Origin: an uncultured Megasphaera sp.
GTDB taxonomy: Bacteria; Bacillota; Negativicutes; Veillonellales; Megasphaeraceae
Length of the DNA: 21,122 bases
NCBI GenBank assembly: GCA_900540735.1
Contig: UQHB01000047.1
Span: 1-21,122, forward strand
Direction of reading: 5' to 3'
The notes under the pieces were generated by a model. The model had not been told where the DNA came from. It saw only the letters and a list, made by a program, of their open reading frames with translations, and did not search any database. Shown here piece by piece: positions 13,917 through 21,122 of the stretch; the first letter of the stretch is position 1, and each line of letters starts with the position of its first letter. Made by a program: the position numbers and the translations under genes.

Positions 13917-15745
13917 TTGCCATCCCCCCGTTTCATGGAACCCATGCCGTTTAGGTGACAGCAAAGGCAGCGGCTCGCTTCTTGCGTAACTTCCGCTTCA
14001 TTAAAGCAATATTCGACCATTTCAAAATCGTGTTTTCGAATACATGCAGGCCGTGTACGGTCGTTGCAACGGCCGCATTTAGGACGATTCCGCACAGCCA
14101 CAGTCGGCAAGGTAATACCAAAATCTAAGTGATGGTCGTATCCTAAATAAGAGTCAATCTGCGATGCAGCCACTTTTCCAGCAGCAATAGCTAAGATAAT
14201 TGTCGCCGGGCCGGTCACGCAGTCCCCACCGGCAAAGACACCTGGCAGGGTTTCGATGGCACCACCGCGGTCGGCTTGCATTTCGCCCCACTTCGTCGGC
14301 ACACCTTCGTCTTCAAAGGGCTTACTGACAATATTTTGCCCAATAGCTACGACGATGATATCACAGGGCAAGACCGTTACTGGTTCTGGTGCGTCTACCG
14401 GTTTCGGACGGCCTGATTTATCAATAGGGCCGACAATCTGTAGGCGTACGCCAAGGCCTGTAACCTTACCAGCGTCGTCCACTTCGACGTGGTCTGGTGC
14501 GTATAATTCCATGAGTTCGCACCCTTCGGCCATAGCCGCATCGATTTCTTCGACAAGAGCAGTCATATCTTTTTTGCGCCGCCGATAGGCAATAATAACT
14601 TCTTTCGCACCAAGGCGCATAGATGTCCGCGCCGCATCCATGGCGACGTTCCCACCGCCGACGACGATGACCCGTTTATCTTTAAAATCAGGCTTTGTCC
14701 CTTTTTCCATAGCCCGTAACATAGAGACCGCCGGAATAACGCCTATTGCGTCTTCACCGGGAATGCGTAACTTTTTATCCGTGTGGGCACCAATAGATAA
14801 GAAGACCGCATCATATTGCTGCCGTAATTCCGTAAGGGATATATCTTTACCAATAGTCGTATTATATTGGACATGAATACCAGTCGACAAAACATGATTT
14901 ACATCGTCATCGAGACGCTTTCGTGGCAAACGATAGGCCGGAATGCCATAGAGCATCATGCCGCCTAGTTTGTCAAACTGTTCATACACCGTCACGTCAT
15001 GACCCATGAGCTGTAAATAATAGGCTACTGTAAGACCGCCAGGGCCACCGCCGACAACAGCCACCTTCTTGCCAGTCGGATCCAGCTGTGTCGGTGGCGG
15101 CAATGCTCCGCCGTGATCCACAGCATAGCGTTTAATGCCGCGAATATTGATGGCATCGTCAACCATACCGCGGCGACAGTAATGTTCGCAAGGATGTTCA
15201 CAGACAAAAGCACAAGCTGTCGGAAAAGGATTATCCCGGCGAATAAGCTGTACTGCATCATCATAGCGGCCAGCAGCGACGAGGGAAATATAGCCAGCTG
15301 CATCGACGTGAGCCGGACAGTTCGCCACACACGGTACAGCTTGGTCCATCAGTTCAGCACAGTGATGCGCCGTAATATGAGACGTAAATTCAGCAGCATA
15401 ATCATCGAGAGCTTTCACTACCATGCGGCCTGTTTCACTGCCAATGGAACAGTCTGACGTATCTTCCATAGTCTGCGCAGCACGTCGCAATAAAGCTATG
15501 TCACGATTCGTCCCATTCCCATCCAAAATCTTTTCTAATATATCTAACACGCGACCCATGCCAATCCGACAGGGCACACACTTACCGCAGCTCTGGGTAT
15601 AACAGACCTGCACAAACGAAGCCAATAAATCAATAGGACAGAGGCCTTTCGGGCTTACACCCAAGCGGTGGCCTATATCTTCATACATAAAATGAATCAT
15701 CTTGTCGGCACGTTCCGGTTTATCCAGCATAATCGGCTGTGTCAC
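13910..15745 (-). CDS. NuoF-type FeS / GltD-type FAD-NAD(P) oxidoreductase fusion, hydrogenase partner
   Basis: Flavoprotein of 611 aa expected to pass electrons between NAD(P)H and the hydrogenase. Residues about 40-110 match the 4Fe-4S domain at the end of NuoF (YTQSCGKCVPCRIG...CSIG), without NuoF's FMN/NADH-binding part. Next comes the GltD-like module: CVANCPAHVDAAGYI...FVCEHPCEHYCRR (Fer4_20 cysteines), the FAD loop VAVVGGGPGGLTVAYYL, and the nucleotide-binding VIVVGGGNVAMDAART followed by AYRRRKKDM, whose arginines favour NADP(H). FAGGDCVTGPATIILAIAAGK is the usual C-terminal FAD motif. A Cys-rich tail (CGRCNDRTRPAC, RCLCCH) may bind another cluster. The GTG start at 15745 is supported by ggaaggtg five bases upstream. 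It overlaps hydA by 7 bases. Related families include NfnB and SfrB; bifurcation is possible but unproven. Confidence 0.9.
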   Translation of the reverse strand: MTQPIMLDKPERADKMIHFMYEDIGHRLGVSPKGLCPIDLLASFVQVCYTQSCGKCVPCRIGMGRVLDILEKILDGNGTNRDIALLRRAAQTMEDTSDCSIGSETGRMVVKALDDYAAEFTSHITAHHCAELMDQAVPCVANCPAHVDAAGYISLVAAGRYDDAVQLIRRDNPFPTACAFVCEHPCEHYCRRGMVDDAINIRGIKRYAVDHGGALPPPTQLDPTGKKVAVVGGGPGGLTVAYYLQLMGHDVTVYEQFDKLGGMMLYGIPAYRLPRKRLDDDVNHVLSTGIHVQYNTTIGKDISLTELRQQYDAVFLSIGAHTDKKLRIPGEDAIGVIPAVSMLRAMEKGTKPDFKDKRVIVVGGGNVAMDAARTSMRLGAKEVIIAYRRRKKDMTALVEEIDAAMAEGCELMELYAPDHVEVDDAGKVTGLGVRLQIVGPIDKSGRPKPVDAPEPVTVLPCDIIVVAIGQNIVSKPFEDEGVPTKWGEMQADRGGAIETLPGVFAGGDCVTGPATIILAIAAGKVAASQIDSYLGYDHHLDFGITLPTVAVRNRPKCGRCNDRTRPACIRKHDFEMVEYCFNEAEVTQEASRCLCCHLNGMGSMKRGDGKW

Positions 15746-15796
15746 AATGTCACCTTCCTATACAAGTGCGTTACATATTCACAAAGTGTTACTAGT

Positions 15797-15825
15797 ATTA
15801 TACTCGTTTTAGTAAATAAACAGAA
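15797..15825 (-). promoter_or_regulatory. Probable promoter of the hydrogenase operon
   Basis: On the minus strand a perfect TATAAT (15802-15797) lies 52 bases before the GTG start. At 17 bases upstream the -35 position reads only TTCTGT (15825-15820), so an activator or other control is likely. The -10 sits inside the small palindrome AGTAT-T-ATACT (15794-15804). Confidence 0.45.
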
Positions 15826-15851
15826 GAGCTTTTTTAACATAATACAAAAAG

Positions 15852-15884
15852 CCAATGCTCTTGTCAGGATTACAAAAGCATTGG
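15852..15884 (-). terminator. Intrinsic terminator after the ABC transporter operon
   Basis: CCAATGCT (15852-15859) pairs with AGCATTGG (15877-15884); inside, TTGT/ACAA extends the stem through a position that is a G-T wobble only on the minus strand. A CTTTTTG run follows on the minus strand, so it serves the minus-strand operon. Confidence 0.85.
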
Positions 15885-15905
15885 TTCATATAGTACATGA
15901 TTAGA

Positions 15906-16676
15906 TTATAAAAAGTCAGGATATCGTTCTTGTACGGTTTTTATATTATCTAATAATTCATCTGCTTTAGCGTAATCGCCATTAGCGTATTCTAAGACAC
16001 GAATGGCATTAGGCGCATATGCCGCGATAGCTCTCGTTAAAGCATCCCAATCAATGTTACCAGCAAAAATCGGCAAATGTTGATCTCCTTGTCCATCATT
16101 ATCATGTAAATGGAAAGCAAAAATCCGGCTGTTCAAGGCTTTAACGACACTAGGAATATCCCAACCATTTACGTGAGCATGTCCGACATCAATAAGAGAT
16201 GCCGCTTGTGGGAATTCATCAAATAAAGCAATGTATTCTTCTTGGTTGAAGAGATTGTACTGCTTTAACCCTACATTTTCAATAACCATCTTGGGGCCGC
16301 CAATGCGCACAGCGAGACTTTCAATTTTATGGAGCCGTTCTTTTACTCGTTCTTGATACGGTGCTTTTTCTCCGCTCCATCGTTCATTCGTATGGATGAC
16401 GATAAACGAAGCACCTACTTTTTTACCATACGTAAAGGTTTCTTCATAGCGATGTAAATACGTGTGGTCATTTGCATCTGCTAAGTTGACAGTAACGCAC
16501 GGACCATGAAGAGACAAGGCCCGCTTTGTACCAGTAATCGTAGAAATGACGCCATCCCAATAGTCATTGCCACCAAATTCATAAAATAATTCAATCCCAT
16601 ACGGTGCCGGAATTTTTGCTAATTCCCCTTTATTAAACGCTGGAAATAATAAGTCACTAATTTCAACTGTTGCCAT
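15906..16676 (-). CDS. TIM-barrel sugar-phosphate isomerase/epimerase-like protein (AP_endonuc_2 family)
   Basis: Cytoplasmic metal-dependent TIM-barrel protein of 256 aa, last gene of the ABC transporter operon. Candidate metal ligands follow the family order: E in KMVIENVG, D and H in SLIDVGHAHVNG, H in AFHLHDNDGQGDQHLPIFAG, and E in RVLEYANG. Family members isomerise or epimerise sugars or sugar phosphates, or act as endonuclease IV; nuclease activity is unlikely here because the zinc-site set of Nfo is incomplete. Its ATG shares one base with the TAA of the ATPase gene (TAATG), with gaaggagg nine bases upstream, so it is tightly coupled to the transporter and probably acts on what is imported. 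In E. coli the analogous ugp operon ends in a phosphodiesterase (ugpQ); this protein may occupy that place, by inference. The exact substrate is unknown. Confidence 0.85.
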   Translation of the reverse strand: MATVEISDLLFPAFNKGELAKIPAPYGIELFYEFGGNDYWDGVISTITGTKRALSLHGPCVTVNLADANDHTYLHRYEETFTYGKKVGASFIVIHTNERWSGEKAPYQERVKERLHKIESLAVRIGGPKMVIENVGLKQYNLFNQEEYIALFDEFPQAASLIDVGHAHVNGWDIPSVVKALNSRIFAFHLHDNDGQGDQHLPIFAGNIDWDALTRAIAAYAPNAIRVLEYANGDYAKADELLDNIKTVQERYPDFL

Positions 16677-17770
16677 TATGCCTTGCCTCCTTCTTCATGA
16701 ATGTAGAGATTCTTTCCTGTTTTGGCATCAAAGAAGCAAACATCCGTCCACGTGAAGGAAAGGCCAAGATTTTCACCAACAGTCGTATCGTATTGTTCGC
16801 CTGTTGCTTGGACGAAAAAGCGTGTACCATCTTCTAAGTGAAGCAAAATGGTCTGCAAATTCCCTGTATTTTCCGTATATTGGCATGCCCCTTTAATTAG
16901 TGCCTGATCATCACTGACAAGTTTGACATTTTCTGGGCGAATCCCAATCGTAATGGCTCCTTGTGGCAATCGAAATGCTATATCTTTCGGTAAGGCAATT
17001 TTTGTCTTACCAATGACGAGGGCACCATCAGCAATCGTTCCATTGACTAAGTTCATAGCCGGCGAACCAATAAAGGATGCCACAAAAGTATTGGCTGGAT
17101 TATGATAAATTTCGTTCGGTGTGGCAATTTGCTGCAATGTTCCATCATGAAGAACTGCAATACGCTGGCCTACGGTCATAGCTTCGACTTGGTCATGAGT
17201 AACGTAAATCATGGTCGAATGATTGACTTCATGAATCTTGACGAGTTCCTGCCGAGCTCGTTGACGGAGCTGCGCATCTAAGTTAGATAACGGTTCGTCT
17301 AACAGGAAATACGGCGAATGCTTAACAATAGCGCGGCATAAAGCAACACGCTGTTTTTGACCGCCTGATAAAGAACGTACAGGCCGTTTTTCATATCCTT
17401 GGAGATGGAGCATTTCCAAGGCTTCATCAGCCCGTTTTTTGATTTCAGTTTCCGGCAGCTTCTGGATTTTCAGACCAAAGGTAATATTATCCCAAACATT
17501 CATATGTGGGAACAAGGCGTAACTCTGGAATACCATTGCAATATTGCGTAATCCTGGAGCTACATCATTGATGACTTTCCCACCCATAGAAAGCTTGCCT
17601 GATGTAATGTCTTCAAAACCTGCAATCATGCGGAGCGTCGTACTTTTACCACAACCAGACGGTCCGAGGAAAATGACGCGTTCCCCTTCTTTAATTTCAA
17701 AATTAAGATCTTTTATAACTTCTTTGGAACCATATGATTTGCTCACATAATCAAATACGATATTGTGCAT
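16676..17770 (-). CDS. CUT1-type ABC transporter ATPase (UgpC/MsmK-like)
   Basis: Energises the neighbouring importer. The 364-aa protein has all ATPase motifs: Walker A GPSGCGKST (K42), Q-loop VFQSYALFPH (Q82), signature LSGGQKQR (135-141), Walker B YFLLDEP (D158, E159), and switch H192 in VTHD. After about residue 235 a regulatory TOBE/OB region follows, as in MalK, UgpC and MsmK, with GIRPENVKLV. The start is 17770, not an in-frame Met 38 codons upstream, because that extension lies inside the permease gene; gga(g) is about ten bases before the ATG. Its start overlaps the permease stop as TAATG and its own stop overlaps the next gene the same way. Such ATPases can serve several sugar importers, so it does not by itself define the substrate. 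Confidence 0.93.
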   Translation of the reverse strand: MHNIVFDYVSKSYGSKEVIKDLNFEIKEGERVIFLGPSGCGKSTTLRMIAGFEDITSGKLSMGGKVINDVAPGLRNIAMVFQSYALFPHMNVWDNITFGLKIQKLPETEIKKRADEALEMLHLQGYEKRPVRSLSGGQKQRVALCRAIVKHSPYFLLDEPLSNLDAQLRQRARQELVKIHEVNHSTMIYVTHDQVEAMTVGQRIAVLHDGTLQQIATPNEIYHNPANTFVASFIGSPAMNLVNGTIADGALVIGKTKIALPKDIAFRLPQGAITIGIRPENVKLVSDDQALIKGACQYTENTGNLQTILLHLEDGTRFFVQATGEQYDTTVGENLGLSFTWTDVCFFDAKTGKNLYIHEEGGKA

Positions 17771-18597
17771 TATCCTTTCACTCCTGCCTGCATAAATGTA
17801 TTGAGGATAAATTTCTGGCAAACGAGATATAAAATAAGAGGCGGTAAACTCGTCAGGACAGCCACAGCCATGGCAATACTCCATTCACTGCCGCCTTCGG
17901 CACTGATGAACATCTGCAGTGCCAAGGACAACGTGTACTGCGACTTATCTTTTAAAATCAAGAGAGGCCAGAAATATTCATTCCACGAATTAATGAAAAA
18001 CATAATCCCAATAGCAATAACCGACGGCCGTACTAAGGGGAAGACAATCATCCGTAAAATCGTCAACGGATTCGCCCCTTCTAAAATAGCTGATTCAAAA
18101 AGCGGTTTTGGAATACTGCGCATCGCTTGGCGCATGAGGAAAATTCCCATGCCGTCAGCAAACTCTGTGAGCATAACACCATAAGGTGTATTTAATAAGC
18201 CTAAATGGGACATGAATAAATAGTTTGGCATAATCAAGACCGTAATCGGAATAAAGAAAGTCATGAGCATACCATTAAAAAGCATTTCCCGACCTTTAAA
18301 GCGGTAATACACAAAGGCAAAACCAGCCAAGACACTAGTCACTAATTTAAAAACAGTGACGAAAAAGGCAATGAAAAAGGTATTCCATACAAATTGTAAA
18401 ATCGGGAATCTACCGAGAACGGTAATGTAGTTATCCAGTGTCGGAGGGAATGGTAACGGATTGAGCGGCGACTGGAAAACTTGATTTAATTCTTTAAAGG
18501 AAGCAGACAACATAAATACCACAGGCCAGATAGAAATAATCACGGCAATAATGAGGAGAATATGGCATACTGCTTCTTTCTTGCGATTAATTTTCAT
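17770..18597 (-). CDS. CUT1 ABC transporter permease (UgpE/MalG-like)
   Basis: One of two membrane subunits of the importer, 275 aa with six hydrophobic segments, the usual length. The N-terminus (first helix then SASFKELNQVFQSPLNPLPFPPTLDNY) is typical of the MalG/UgpE class. The cytoplasmic EAA loop that docks on the ATPase is ESAILEGANPLTILRMIVFPLVRP, and FFINSWNEYFWPLLIL is the conserved last-third motif. It starts at 18597, with aaggtg about five bases upstream, and overlaps the 3' end of the preceding permease gene by 11 bases. Its stop overlaps the ATPase start. The ligand cannot be read from this subunit. Confidence 0.92.
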   Translation of the reverse strand: MKINRKKEAVCHILLIIAVIISIWPVVFMLSASFKELNQVFQSPLNPLPFPPTLDNYITVLGRFPILQFVWNTFFIAFFVTVFKLVTSVLAGFAFVYYRFKGREMLFNGMLMTFFIPITVLIMPNYLFMSHLGLLNTPYGVMLTEFADGMGIFLMRQAMRSIPKPLFESAILEGANPLTILRMIVFPLVRPSVIAIGIMFFINSWNEYFWPLLILKDKSQYTLSLALQMFISAEGGSEWSIAMAVAVLTSLPPLILYLVCQKFILNTFMQAGVKG

Positions 18598-19465
18598 AGT
18601 ACACCTTCTTATCTGCTACGCGGCTGCGCCACCAAAGGAACAAGCCAAAGAGAATCATCGTAATTACGGCATAGGCTGCAGAAATCCCGGTCTTGTAGAA
18701 GACGAAGGCATATTGGTAAATGACATAAACTAAATTGGCACTGCCTTGGTCCGGCCCACCTTGGGTAAGCATATTGACTGGAACCATAACGTACTGCAAG
18801 CCAAAAACGACAGTAATGACGAAAACATAAATAGCCGATGAAGAAGTCTGAGGCAAAATAATTTTTTTGAAAATAACCCAGTCTGATGCATTTTCAAGGC
18901 GTGCTGCTTCAATCATTTCCTGTGGAACTGAAACCATCGCAGCCAACATGAGGATTAAATTATAACCAAAGACTTTCCAGCCAATAATCGTCGTAATGGC
19001 GAAGATAACGAGATACGGTTCTTTGAACCATCGCGGCGAAGCGACACCAAAGATACTTAAAATCGCATTAATTGGGCCAGCTAAGGGATTGTAAATCCAA
19101 AGAAATAAAATACTTGCAACAGCAAGGCTCAAGAGGGACGGCATAAATAAGAGAAAGCGATATACCGTCTGCCCACGATGGAGCATATGAGCCATAATAT
19201 ACGAATACAAGTACGGAAGAACAAAGTTAAATACTAAGAGAAACAGAATAAACAATACCGTATTGCCTAAGACTTGGTAAAATTCATGACTTTGAATGAC
19301 AGTCATGTAATTGCTAATACCAACAAACTTGATTCTCGGGCTTACCATATTCCACGAGAAGAAGCTCAGTACAGCATTTACCAAGAGAGGCCAGTAATAA
19401 AAGAGAATGAACACTATAGCAGCAGGGACGAAGAGCAGTGCCCCTTTGCCAGTCAATCGATTCAT
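18587..19465 (-). CDS. CUT1 ABC transporter permease (UgpA/MalF-like)
   Basis: First membrane subunit of the importer, 292 aa, with six hydrophobic segments beginning LLFVPAAIVFILFYYWPLLVNAVL. It carries the EAA loop EMIEAARLENASDWVIFKKIILPQ and the class motif NMLTQGGPDQGS near the end. I start at the ATG at 19465 (MNRLTGKG), preceded by aaaggtgg about seven bases upstream; an in-frame Met 24 codons earlier falls in the intergenic hairpin region and is rejected. It overlaps the second permease gene by 11 bases. It is separated from the binding-protein gene by 81 bases containing a strong RNA hairpin, the usual place for uneven expression of binding protein and membrane parts. Confidence 0.92.
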   Translation of the reverse strand: MNRLTGKGALLFVPAAIVFILFYYWPLLVNAVLSFFSWNMVSPRIKFVGISNYMTVIQSHEFYQVLGNTVLFILFLLVFNFVLPYLYSYIMAHMLHRGQTVYRFLLFMPSLLSLAVASILFLWIYNPLAGPINAILSIFGVASPRWFKEPYLVIFAITTIIGWKVFGYNLILMLAAMVSVPQEMIEAARLENASDWVIFKKIILPQTSSSAIYVFVITVVFGLQYVMVPVNMLTQGGPDQGSANLVYVIYQYAFVFYKTGISAAYAVITMILFGLFLWWRSRVADKKVYYEN

Positions 19466-19492
19466 CTCAATCCCACCTTTCGAATAACATAA

Positions 19493-19526
19493 CGGACAGG
19501 AAAAAGGGTATCCTCCTCCCTGTCCG
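19493..19526 (-). ncRNA. Strand-specific 15-bp intercistronic RNA hairpin
   Basis: On the minus-strand transcript CGGACAGG (19526-19519) pairs with CCTGTCCG (19500-19493), and the 18 bases between continue the helix through G-U and A-U pairs to a 4-base loop, giving 15 continuous pairs. On the plus strand the same G-U positions would be A-C mismatches. No T-run follows, so it is not a normal terminator. It encloses a GAGGAGG ribosome-binding-like sequence. A role in 3' protection of the binding-protein mRNA or partial attenuation is likely. Confidence 0.7.
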
Positions 19527-19546
19527 CCAACAGTCATGAATATATC

Positions 19547-20857
19547 TTAGCTTTCTAATAAGCCATTAATTTTTACAGCTGCATCGTGTAAAGCTTCTTG
19601 TGCAGTCTTACTACCATTCAAGACAACATCACGTGTATCAATGAGAACCTGTTCAGCTTGAAGACCATTCTGACCAGGGAAGCTTACCCAAGGCGTAACG
19701 TTCGGGAGCATTTCCATAGCCTGTTTAACGTTTGCATTTTCATCCATTAATTTTTTGTATGGTCCTTCTTTGTCCATATCTTTACGAGGCGGTAAGTAAC
19801 CAGTACCTGTATCCCACTTCGTTAAGTTATCTGCCGATTCAAGATATTTGATAAATTCAGCAGCTGCTTTTTGTTTATCTTTATCTTTTGAAAGAACCAT
19901 GAGGAAGTTGCCGCCTGCCGGAACTTTGACTGGTTTGTTGCCAAATGCAGGGAAGGATGTAGTCATAACCTGGAACTGGGAACTCTTTTCGAAGTTAGCA
20001 CGTTTACCGATAGTCGTGCAGACCATAGCAAGCTTACCAGACGTGAACGCTTGGAATCCTTCTTCGTTTGTTGCATGAAGGCCAATGCCATCTTTTACCA
20101 TATCAGCAATGAATTGATACCCTTGAGCAGCTTCTGGCGTATCAAAGCCAGCTTTCCATTTGCCGCCTTCTTGTTTGAGCATTGTGCCGCCATTCGATTC
20201 TACGAGAGCTTGGTTGGTCCAAGTATCAGCATATTCTTGCATGAAGAATGCCGGAGAACCAGTTTTATCTTTAATCTGCTGTGCATACTGATGAACTTCT
20301 TCCCACGTTTTTGGTGGTTTATTCGGGTCAAGACCAGCAGCTTTGAAGATTTCTGGATTGTAATATAATACCGGTACAGATAAAGAATAAGGTACACCAA
20401 CCTGCGTACCATCAGCAGTCTGTGCTAATTTAGCAATATTCGGTTCGAATGTATCTTTCATAAAGTTAGAATCACCGTTATCTGCAAACAACTTATTAAT
20501 ATCTTGATGGTCAAAGTTTTCGTTTGCATAGTTGAGGAAATCCCAGCCCATTTGTACAACATCTGGTGTCTGACCAGAAGCAACAGCGGCCTGTAAGTTC
20601 TGTGTCAACCCTTTGTACATATCAGGATTGAATTTTTCTGTAACTTTAATATTAGGATGAGTTTTGTTGAAGTCATCGACCAATTCACGAACAGTCTGAC
20701 CACCAAAACTATCAGATGCAACATGCCAATATTCAATCTCTACAGGTTTGCCATTGCCACCACTCGAAGCAGTATCACCGCTTGAACCGCAGCCAGCTAA
20801 GCTCACAGTGGCCATCATACCAACTGCTACGCTAAGTAATGCTTTTTTCCAATTCAT
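19547..20857 (-). CDS. CUT1 ABC transporter substrate-binding lipoprotein (UgpB-like)
   Basis: Captures the imported solute outside the membrane. The 436-aa protein has a lipoprotein signal (MNWKKALL...VSLAGC, lipidated C23), then a Ser/Gly-rich linker, and the extracellular sugar-binding fold (COG1653). PYSLSVPVLYYNPEIFKAAGLDPNKPPKTWEE is very close in style to UgpB, the glycerol-3-phosphate/glycerophosphodiester binder, and to other CUT1 proteins. AFTSGKLAMVCTTIG and PAGGNFLMV are general family motifs. Start 20857 follows aggagg by nine bases. It is first in the operon and followed by the hairpin at 19493-19526. Glycerol-phosphate specificity is a reasonable guess strengthened by the Pho-like upstream sites, but a sugar ligand is possible. 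Confidence 0.9.
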   Translation of the reverse strand: MNWKKALLSVAVGMMATVSLAGCGSSGDTASSGGNGKPVEIEYWHVASDSFGGQTVRELVDDFNKTHPNIKVTEKFNPDMYKGLTQNLQAAVASGQTPDVVQMGWDFLNYANENFDHQDINKLFADNGDSNFMKDTFEPNIAKLAQTADGTQVGVPYSLSVPVLYYNPEIFKAAGLDPNKPPKTWEEVHQYAQQIKDKTGSPAFFMQEYADTWTNQALVESNGGTMLKQEGGKWKAGFDTPEAAQGYQFIADMVKDGIGLHATNEEGFQAFTSGKLAMVCTTIGKRANFEKSSQFQVMTTSFPAFGNKPVKVPAGGNFLMVLSKDKDKQKAAAEFIKYLESADNLTKWDTGTGYLPPRKDMDKEGPYKKLMDENANVKQAMEMLPNVTPWVSFPGQNGLQAEQVLIDTRDVVLNGSKTAQEALHDAAVKINGLLES

Positions 20858-20891
20858 CTATAGGATCCTCCTAGTAAAAAATACTAACTCA

Positions 20892-21009
20892 TGTCATTAT
20901 TATGTCATATAGTAATACGGAAAGAATTTTCATGAGTTTTCTGAATACAGGGCATATTTTACAGAAGCTATGTAAAAGGCGCATGAGAGGTATATGTAAA
21001 TTACGTAAA
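20892..21009 (-). promoter_or_regulatory. Upstream region of the ABC operon: TTTACA-type hexamers, palindromes and an 11-bp-period direct repeat
   Basis: On the minus strand TTTACG (21009-21004), TAA, TTTACA (21000-20995) and a further TTTACA (20976-20971) resemble the hexamers before phoA; both regions contain TTTACATATA. TTTTACA (20957-20963) and TGTAAAA (20971-20977) also form a perfect inverted repeat, and TTACGTAA (21001-21008) is a palindrome. Nearer the gene, TGTCAT occurs twice 11 bases apart (20892-20897, 20903-20908; plus strand), next to a TACTAT -10 candidate (20914-20909) without a good -35. Several regulators could bind here. The rest of the 21010-21122 stretch is AT-rich with no gene seen. 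Confidence 0.4.
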
Positions 21010-21122
21010 ATTAATTCTTTAAAAAGGAAAAAAATAATACGATTTTCTATACTAAATTATTCCATACTGGTGCTAGCATATAAATAGTACAAATCAAACT
21101 GAGCAAACCCCTTTGAATAGTC

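Noticed and set aside
15746..15810. Rex-like operator before the hydrogenase operon
   Set aside because: TTGTGAATATGTAAC resembles half of a Rex site but the second half does not fit; redox control is plausible but not supported by a motif.
16920..17105. Plus-strand frames inside the ATPase and permease genes
   Set aside because: All overlap well-supported minus-strand ABC transporter genes and show no independent features.
20858..21122. Riboswitch or small RNA upstream of the ABC operon
   Set aside because: No conserved riboswitch core could be recognised; the region is explained better as AT-rich promoter DNA with short repeats.

Overview
The window looks like chromosome of an anaerobic, low-to-mid GC member of the Firmicutes/Negativicutes, probably Megasphaera or a close Veillonellaceae relative. 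That is an inference from gene content ([FeFe] hydrogenase, GntP-type permease, Rpn-family transposase-like gene, CUT1 sugar-phosphate ABC transporter) and protein style; no rRNA or tRNA is present to confirm it. Almost everything from 2930 to the right edge is on the minus strand; the only plus-strand genes are the partial IS1182-type transposase and one XRE regulator.

Region 1 (1-2929) is mobile or decayed DNA: the 3' part of an IS1182-family element, a 5'-truncated Rpn/PD-(D/E)XK gene, and an apparently intact 1.02 kb IS30-family element whose two ends abut the truncated Rpn gene on one side and the stop codon of dsdA on the other. Region 2 (2930-7620) is an AT-rich D-hydroxy-amino-acid island: D-serine dehydratase (dsdA, fold type II PLP), a divergent XRE-cupin regulator, then a two-gene operon of a GntP-family permease and a fold-type III PLP enzyme of the D-threonine aldolase/D-serine dehydratase family. 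Both control regions carry long perfect palindromes; the permease promoter is a perfect TTGACA-17-TATAAT, and its leader holds an 11-codon ORF with its own ribosome-binding site.

Region 3 (7690-12110) holds three separately controlled genes: an exported protein of unknown function, a secreted PhoA-type alkaline phosphatase preceded by four PhoP-box-like hexamers, and an AGCS-family Na+/alanine symporter. Region 4 (12149-15825) is a two-gene hydrogenase operon: a NuoF-FeS/GltD-like flavoprotein fusion followed by, and overlapping, a 573-aa [FeFe] hydrogenase. It lacks a classical HydB/HydC pair and resembles the 'glutamate synthase-linked' hydrogenase type.

Region 5 (15852-21122) is a five-gene CUT1 ABC transporter operon (lipoprotein binding protein, two permeases, MsmK/UgpC-type ATPase, TIM-barrel sugar-phosphate isomerase-like protein), with a stop/start TAATG junction at two gene boundaries and a strand-specific 15-bp RNA hairpin between the binding-protein and permease genes. 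Its upstream region has TTTACA-type hexamers like those before phoA, so phosphate-ester scavenging (alkaline phosphatase plus glycerol-phosphate-type uptake) is a reasonable but unproven link. No CRISPR array, prophage, tRNA, rRNA or recognisable riboswitch was seen. The best candidates for new biology are the palindrome/leader-peptide control of the D-amino-acid permease, the two-fold-type D-hydroxy-amino-acid locus, and the flavoprotein-hydrogenase pair.
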